DNA from: Candidatus Gastranaerophilales bacterium | GTDB taxonomy: Bacteria > Cyanobacteriota > Vampirovibrionia > Gastranaerophilales > Gastranaerophilaceae | DNA: 11,661 bases | Assembly (NCBI GenBank): GCA_947628355.1 | Contig: CANQZO010000035.1 | Span: forward strand, 1 to 11,661 | Direction of reading: 5' to 3' | In this document: positions 8,255-11,661 of the stretch, piece by piece | How positions within the stretch are numbered: position 1 is the stretch's first letter | Layout: every line of letters starts with the position of its first letter | The notes under the pieces: model-generated | What the model saw: the letters and a program-made list of their open reading frames with translations, nothing else | Database searches by the model: none | Told to the model about the DNA's origin: nothing | Made by a program: the position numbers and the translations under genes

Positions 8255-9510
8255 TAGTGTCCCGTTTCTTTTTTTATTATATCAATTATTACTTGAGTTA
8301 CATTAGGATAGTTTATTTTTATTTTTTCATCCGCGAATTTAATTCTTTCTTGTTTTTTGTAATCATTTCCTTTTAAAACAACATTTTCTATAAAATCAAT
8401 TATTTGTTTTTCTTCAAATGCATTATATGTATGTTCTAACATTTCTTTTCCGAAATCGGAATATTCTTGATTTATAACTTCTTTGCCTTTGAACATTATA
8501 CATTGCGGATGTTCTGTATATAAGTATTCTGCCAAAAAAGAACCGCAATCATGAATTAATGCGTCTGAATTTACAAATGTATCAAGATATTCACCTGATA
8601 ATTGATATTCAACATTTTTATTTTGGGTTAACTCGTTTAAATATTCATCAGTTTTTACCCCCCCCCAAACGATATTTTTTAAATTCTCAATCAAAAGCGG
8701 ATGCGGTCTAAATATAAAATCTATGTCTGAATACATTTTCGGCAGACGTAATATTAAATCATAATATTTCAAAAAACTACCTATATTCAGATCTCCGGGG
8801 ATTATGGTATGATGAGGCGCTATCATAATCTTTTTTCGTGCTCTCTCAATAACTTTTATATTTTTTAATTTATCTAATTTTGCATATCCTGAAACTTCAA
8901 TATTTTTCTTGTCAATTCCGCAAGACATTATCATTTTCTTTGAAAATTCATTTTCTACAAACATCTTCCAGATTAATTTTGTTTCAGGTATTGAAAATAT
9001 ATGTTTTTCAGATTTTGTTCTTCCTGCATAAGCATAATTAGAATATATACCGGGAATTCCTTTTTTTCTCCAATACCTTATTTTAAAGTATTTATGTGCC
9101 ATATGATCATAAGGGTTGCTTATGGAGAGCATATCAAAATCATTTGTATAGTCTATAAATTCATTAGTGTCATAATTATATCCGTCCAAAACTCTTTCTT
9201 TTCCATATTTTTTAGTTAATTCATTTTTTGCACGTTCATAATTAAAATCAAAATTTTCTTTACTTCTGTATATATCGGGGTTAATTATAAAATATGGGTC
9301 AAACAGTTCATCTTGGAGCATTGCTTCAAATACAGGCAAATCTTGGCATTCTGTAGCATACATTTTTAGGAATGCAACTTTTATTACATTTTTTTTGCTA
9401 AGATTTTCAAAATTAATTTTAATTCGATTTTTTATAATAATATTATCAATTTCGGGTATGATTCGTTTTCTTACAATATTAATTAATTTTTGAATAAATT
9501 TTATGTGCAT
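8254..9510 (-). CDS. CDP-glycerol glycerophosphotransferase-like GT-B enzyme with in-frame G9 tract
   Basis: A 418-residue protein with a basic, hydrophobic N-terminal helix (1-30) that may bind the membrane face. The C-terminal half resembles the TagB/TagF family: GYAKLDKL (208-215), IAPHHT (230-235), FIFRPHPLL (265-273), then NSDALIHDCGSFLAEYL (314-330), the counterpart of the SDxxITDYSS donor-site segment. It probably transfers a polyol- or glycosyl-phosphate unit onto a surface glycan; the donor is not certain. The start has GAGG four bases upstream, and the gene begins 16 bases after the preceding stop. Codons W282-G283-G284-V285 contain nine consecutive G. As written the frame is open, but one G fewer gives TAA right after G284, and one more gives TGA within seven codons, both before the donor motif. 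Confidence 0.65.
   Translation of the reverse strand: MHIKFIQKLINIVRKRIIPEIDNIIIKNRIKINFENLSKKNVIKVAFLKMYATECQDLPVFEAMLQDELFDPYFIINPDIYRSKENFDFNYERAKNELTKKYGKERVLDGYNYDTNEFIDYTNDFDMLSISNPYDHMAHKYFKIRYWRKKGIPGIYSNYAYAGRTKSEKHIFSIPETKLIWKMFVENEFSKKMIMSCGIDKKNIEVSGYAKLDKLKNIKVIERARKKIMIAPHHTIIPGDLNIGSFLKYYDLILRLPKMYSDIDFIFRPHPLLIENLKNIVWGGVKTDEYLNELTQNKNVEYQLSGEYLDTFVNSDALIHDCGSFLAEYLYTEHPQCIMFKGKEVINQEYSDFGKEMLEHTYNAFEEKQIIDFIENVVLKGNDYKKQERIKFADEKIKINYPNVTQVIIDIIKKETGH
8658..8666 (-). repeat. Poly-G (G9) tract inside the GT-B gene, candidate phase-variation switch
   Basis: Nine C on the plus strand are nine G on the coding strand, spanning codons 282-285 (TGG GGG GGG GTA). Homopolymeric G runs this long are strongly disfavoured in AT-rich DNA and are known slippage hotspots in contingency genes of Campylobacter and others. 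The present length keeps the frame open (ON). Lengths of 8 and 10 both stop translation almost at once. Confidence 0.7.
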
Positions 9511-9526
9511 ATTACCTCACTGTATT

Positions 9527-10519
9527 TTATATAACGTCTTTTATAATTTTAATAATTTTTTGCATATCACTTATATTATATCTTTGATCAATAATTAACG
9601 GAAAAATATAGTTGCTTAAATCTTGTTCTAACAAGCAATTTTGGAGTATGCTGTTATATTGCTTGTATTCCCCCCCCCGCCAGCATTTTGGTATATATAT
9701 ATTATTTCTTACGAGTTCTTCTCTTAATTTATTATTTTCAATATATAAAGGGTAATACATAGGTATATCATCAGTTAAAGCGATTTTCAATTTGTTATAT
9801 TTTTTTAGTATTTTATGAAGATAATTAAAATTCCTTAATCTTTTTTCTTTTGCTTCTTTATAGTTAATATGAGATAAAATATAGGCTGTTAAATCAGACA
9901 TATATTTAATTTCAGTTTTTCTCAATGAGTCTTCATTTTTATTAAAATCATCATAACCGAAATTTGCCCCGCCTTCAATTCTTTTAACAAGATGAGATAT
10001 TCTTGTATGGGAACTGCAGTCTTTTTCATAAGTTTCATTCGGTATCTTTTTGCAATATACATAACCTCCGTCAGGTGCGCCAAAAAATTTCCTCGGAGAA
10101 TAAATACTGCCTATTCCCATAGGTTTCATATAAAATGCTTGTGCGTTATCTACTATCAGATTTTTATATTTTTTTGAAAGTTTTTTTATATTATTTGAGC
10201 AAATTCCAAAATAATTTGTATATAAAATGTAATTTTCATTATCAAATTCGCACTCCGGCATTAAGTCTTTATTTATTTTATAATATTGGATTTCACAGCC
10301 TGTTTCTTCAATAGCTTCCCATACTACCGGACAGGTGTAATATGGCACATTAATTTTTTTTATATCAAAGGCTTTGATAATGTACTTTAATCCGTTTCTG
10401 GCACAATTAATTGCTATAGCATTATGGAATGGTTTTGACTGCGAATTAAATTCAAGTTCAATATATCCTCCGATTTCATTATGGAGCCGATTAGTTTTGC
10501 AAACTTTGCTTGAATTCAT
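9527..10519 (-). CDS. DegT/DnrJ/EryC1/StrS-like PLP aminotransferase with in-frame G9 tract
   Basis: About 330 residues, slightly short for the DegT family. Visible marks are NVPYYTCPVVWEA (near 58-70, helix after the PLP-phosphate loop), VDNAQAF (123-129; D124 should contact the pyridine N) and SPRKFFGAPDGG (141-152; K144 is the likely Schiff-base lysine). It is a divergent member, perhaps a sugar aminotransferase, or a paralogue with another role, in a surface-glycan operon. Two ATGs are in tandem; AAGGA lies six bases before the second (10519) but only three before the first (10522), so 10519 is preferred. The start overlaps the 3' end of the fdtA-like gene by 29 bases. Codons W280-R281-G282-G283-E284 hold nine G in a row; loss or gain of one G would replace the last 35-50 residues and stop early. 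Confidence 0.65.
   Translation of the reverse strand: MNSSKVCKTNRLHNEIGGYIELEFNSQSKPFHNAIAINCARNGLKYIIKAFDIKKINVPYYTCPVVWEAIEETGCEIQYYKINKDLMPECEFDNENYILYTNYFGICSNNIKKLSKKYKNLIVDNAQAFYMKPMGIGSIYSPRKFFGAPDGGYVYCKKIPNETYEKDCSSHTRISHLVKRIEGGANFGYDDFNKNEDSLRKTEIKYMSDLTAYILSHINYKEAKEKRLRNFNYLHKILKKYNKLKIALTDDIPMYYPLYIENNKLREELVRNNIYIPKCWRGGEYKQYNSILQNCLLEQDLSNYIFPLIIDQRYNISDMQKIIKIIKDVI
9670..9678 (-). repeat. Poly-G (G9) tract inside the DegT-like gene, candidate phase-variation switch
   Basis: The coding strand reads TGG CGG GGG GGG GAA, with nine G in a row. With eight G the frame runs 13 foreign codons to TAG. With ten G it reaches TAA after about five foreign codons. The present length is ON. 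It is the same length and same strand as the tract in the next gene, about 1 kb away. Confidence 0.7.
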
Positions 10520-10889
10520 CATAATTCCTTATATATTCTTTTTCGTTGTAATAATCTGAAGCCAAAACCATTAATTTACATCCGTAGGAAAAATTTTTCA
10601 TAACTCTCCACATATTTTTCCCGATATATAATCCCTTATCGGGACGATTGAGAGTAACAGTTTCCGTTTTTTCCCCGTCATCCAAAACAAAGTCGCAAGC
10701 TCCGTCTATTGCAACCACAATTTGTTCCATATCTTTGTGAGAATGAAATCCTCTTTCCTGTTCGGGAAGTGTGTCAAATATCCAATAAACACGTTTTATT
10801 TCAAATGGGATATCTTTTAAATTTTCTAAAACTGCTAATTTACCTCTTTCATCGCCGTGAACTTTGATATTAATTAATTTATAATTCAT
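10491..10889 (-). CDS. fdtA: FdtA/QdtA-type dTDP-4-keto-6-deoxyglucose 3,4-ketoisomerase
   Basis: A small cupin (132 residues, usual length) of the FdtA/QdtA/WxcM family, which moves the keto group of dTDP-4-keto-6-deoxyglucose from C4 to C3, making the substrate for FdtB/QdtB. Family marks are DERGKLAVLE (13-22), RVYWIFDT (33-40), RGFHSHK (46-52, with H49 and H51 the expected active-site histidines), EQIVVAIDG (55-63), FVLDDG (67-72), and the tail VLASDYYNEKEYIRNYDEF (108-126). The FdtA (galacto) and QdtA (gluco) branches cannot be separated by eye. AAGGA seven bases upstream supports the ATG at 10889. It is the first gene of the operon and starts only 40 bases from the tRNA fragment, leaving little room for a private promoter. 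Genes for RmlA, RmlB and an N-acetyltransferase are not in the window. Confidence 0.85.
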   Translation of the reverse strand: MNYKLINIKVHGDERGKLAVLENLKDIPFEIKRVYWIFDTLPEQERGFHSHKDMEQIVVAIDGACDFVLDDGEKTETVTLNRPDKGLYIGKNMWRVMKNFSYGCKLMVLASDYYNEKEYIRNYDEFKQSLQN

Positions 10890-10918
10890 TTAGTAATCCT
10901 TATTTTACGATGAAATTG

Positions 10919-10924
10919 AGTATA
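10919..10924 (-). promoter_or_regulatory. Possible -10 box just upstream of fdtA
   Basis: TATACT (5 of 6 to consensus, minus strand) would start transcription about 20-25 bases before the fdtA ATG. No convincing -35 is present: the region at the right spacing lies in the tRNA T-arm (CGAATC or TTCGAA). The operon may instead be read from further upstream. Confidence 0.2.
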
Positions 10925-10929
10925 AAGAA

Positions 10930-10971
10930 CGCGCCCTGAGGGATTCGAACCCCCGACCTTTTGGTTCGTAG
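10930..10971 (-). pseudogene. tRNA-Arg(ACG) 3' half, probable attachment (att) site
   Basis: Read on the minus strand it begins with the anticodon loop CTACGAA (anticodon ACG), then stem strand CCAAA, variable AGGTC, T-arm GGGGG-TTCGAAT-CCCTC, acceptor strand AGGGCGC and discriminator G. No CCA is encoded. The 5' half is absent: the bases before CTACGAA (AATTT) do not pair with CCAAA, and no D-arm or acceptor 5' strand occurs in the remaining 690 bases. It therefore cannot make a tRNA. A fragment beginning exactly at the anticodon loop and running to the discriminator is the classic core left by tyrosine-integrase elements inserted in a tRNA gene. The intact tRNA should sit at the other end of the element. 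Confidence 0.8.
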
Positions 10972-10973
10972 AA

Positions 10974-11002
10974 ATTGTCCATATCTTAACTGATTTTGAC
11001 AA
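10974..11002 (-). promoter_or_regulatory. Possible outward promoter at the element end
   Basis: On the minus strand TTGTCA (10997-11002, 5 of 6) and GACAAT (10974-10979, 4 of 6) are separated by 17 bp. Transcription would begin near 10967, cross the tRNA half and enter fdtA, with no terminator between. The match is modest and could be chance. Confidence 0.25.
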
Positions 11003-11053
11003 ATTACAACCAATATTGCATTTGACACGTTTTTTGGATGTTGGTAATAATTA

Positions 11054-11097
11054 GTAAAATTACGTAAAATTACACATCACTCCACAAATATTACACA
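11054..11097. repeat. Short direct repeats near the att core (possible arm sites)
   Basis: GTAAAATTAC occurs twice in tandem (11054-11063 and 11064-11073), and ATTACACA occurs at 11069-11076 and 11090-11097. TTTGACA is also repeated nearby (10995-11001 and 11021-11027). Clustered short direct repeats beside an att core are what integrase arm-binding or excisionase sites look like, but the words are AT-rich and short. Confidence 0.35.
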
Positions 11098-11120
11098 AAA
11101 AATTTTTAATGGTCAATAAT

Positions 11121-11198
11121 AATACAAATCTTACATTTTTGTTGAATGCCCAAAAACAGCTCTATGACTTAAAAATACAAATAATACAAAAAATACAA
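11121..11198. repeat. AATACAA repeats, three copies at exact 9-bp period
   Basis: AATACAA occurs at 11121, 11174, 11183 and 11192. The last three are spaced exactly nine bases apart, nearly one helical turn. This could be a binding array for a DNA-binding protein, or simple AT-rich repetition. The third copy also forms part of the terminator stem at 11189-11208. Confidence 0.3.
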
Positions 11199-11208
11199 GG
11201 GTATTTTT
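11189..11208 (-). terminator. AT-rich hairpin terminator after the zinc-ribbon gene
   Basis: On the minus strand AAAAATAC, loop CCTT, then GTATTTTT followed by more T. The 8-bp stem begins 27 bases after the TAG of the gene at 11236. The stem is weak (one G-C pair), so efficiency is doubtful, but position and T run suit an intrinsic terminator. Confidence 0.4.
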
Positions 11209-11235
11209 ATTAAATTAATAAACCACTTATTATTT

Positions 11236-11661
11236 CTATTGTTCAAAAGAATAAAAATCCTCATAACAGTCCGGACAAAAATATGTGTAATTTGATAATT
11301 CTGATTTTAATAATCTTTGTCCGCATCTGAAACATTTTTTTGTTATTTTACTGCTTTCAATAATGTCCGAAATATCAAATAAACTTGGATTTGCGAAGGC
11401 TTCCATTAAATCAATGCACCCTTCAAATATATCAGGGTGCATTTTCATTTTTTCTAAAATATCATTAAAGTTTGAACCTTTGACATCTTCTTGGCATTCG
11501 TGCCGTAAAGTATCAAGATAACCGTTTATATAGAAATCATAAATATAACTATCAAGTCTATCTATAAGTAAATTTGCTATATCATTATTTACTATAAAAG
11601 TTTCACTTTCTATATTTCCTAAATTTGCATTTTGCAAATCTCTTAAAGACAAACTATTATC
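11236..11661 (-). CDS. Zinc-ribbon protein of unknown function, 5' end outside window
   Basis: I do not recognise the family. The frame stays open from the TAG at 11236-11238 to the right edge. The only start-like codon near the edge is a TTG (11650-11652) without Shine-Dalgarno, preceded by open codons (Asp-Asn-Ser), so the true start probably lies beyond 11661. The visible 138 residues from that TTG have a helical, acidic N-terminal part with no membrane segment. A Cys4 zinc ribbon follows near the end, KCFRCG...FCPDCY (C107, C110, C126, C129; CxxC-x15-CxxC), then a short acidic tail. Such ribbons serve in DNA, RNA or protein binding. It sits on the inferred element side of the att core and is likely element cargo or a regulator. 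Confidence 0.55.
   Translation of the reverse strand, partial: DNSLSLRDLQNANLGNIESETFIVNNDIANLLIDRLDSYIYDFYINGYLDTLRHECQEDVKGSNFNDILEKMKMHPDIFEGCIDLMEAFANPSLFDISDIIESSKITKKCFRCGQRLLKSELSNYTYFCPDCYEDFYSFEQ

Larger units (their letters stand above)
10972..11661. mobile_element. Inferred end of an integrated element adjoining the att core
   Basis: The tRNA half points 3' toward fdtA, so in the standard integration geometry the chromosome lies to the left and the element to the right. This side has a different look: no glycan genes, several short direct repeats near the junction, and a small zinc-ribbon gene. No integrase or excisionase is visible in the 690 bases available, so the element type (prophage, ICE, island) is unknown. 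Confidence 0.45.

Noticed and set aside
9001..9219. 72-residue plus-strand frame inside the TagB/F-like gene
   Set aside because: Antisense shadow of the real gene; Cys/Ile/Phe-rich composition typical of reverse translation of AT-rich code.
10996..11050. Rightward promoter from TTGACA at 10996 or 11022
   Set aside because: Neither has a convincing -10 box at 16-18 bp, and no plus-strand gene follows.
11171..11198. CRISPR array
   Set aside because: The 7-bp words at 9-bp period are far too short for repeats and spacers, and no cas gene is visible.
11236..11652. Complete zinc-ribbon gene starting at TTG 11652
   Set aside because: No Shine-Dalgarno precedes the TTG and the frame stays open to the window edge, so a start outside the window is more likely.
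10930..11661. tRNA-Arg interrupted by a group I intron, with the 5' half further right
   Set aside because: No 5' half appears in the 690 bases to the right, no intron core was recognised, and a separate coding frame occupies the region. The att interpretation is simpler.

Overview
The window comes from an AT-rich bacterial genome (roughly 28-30% G+C by eye). Clear Shine-Dalgarno motifs (AAGGA or GAGG, 4-7 bases before ATG) argue against Bacteroidetes. A GroEL ending in a GGM-rich tail, a glycan cluster and this base composition would fit a host-associated lineage such as Gastranaerophilales (Vampirovibrionia) or a low-GC Firmicute. The window alone does not settle the lineage.

Left part, plus strand. 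Bases 1-59 are the last codons of groEL. About 140 bases of unusually G+C-rich, hairpin-forming sequence follow, then a strong intrinsic terminator at 204-233. A promoter at 382-411 lies so close to the next ATG (419) that the mRNA may be leaderless. It drives an 842-residue STAND-type NTPase with C-terminal TPR repeats. That gene overlaps rsmG (16S rRNA G527 methyltransferase) through TAATG. rsmG ends tail-to-tail inside the last codons of bioD, which lies on the other strand.

Middle and right, minus strand (read from 10889 down to 3637). Seven tightly packed or overlapping genes form one operon: fdtA-like sugar nucleotide 3,4-ketoisomerase, a DegT-like PLP protein, a CDP-glycerol glycerophosphotransferase-like GT-B enzyme, an fdtB-like aminotransferase, a GT-B glycosyltransferase, bioA and bioD. 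The first five point to a surface glycan containing a 3-amino-3,6-dideoxyhexose. The last two are biotin synthesis genes coupled to its tail. Two adjacent glycan genes each carry an in-frame run of nine G in otherwise AT-rich DNA. Loss or gain of one G in either tract leads to an early stop. This is the layout of a two-locus phase-variation switch and is the most interesting signal in the window.

Right end. Immediately upstream of fdtA lies the 3' half of a tRNA-Arg(ACG), broken exactly at the anticodon loop. This is the usual scar of a tyrosine-integrase element. Its polarity puts the element to the right (10972 onward). That side holds short direct repeats, a possible outward promoter, an AT-rich terminator and the 3' part of a zinc-ribbon protein gene that runs off the window.
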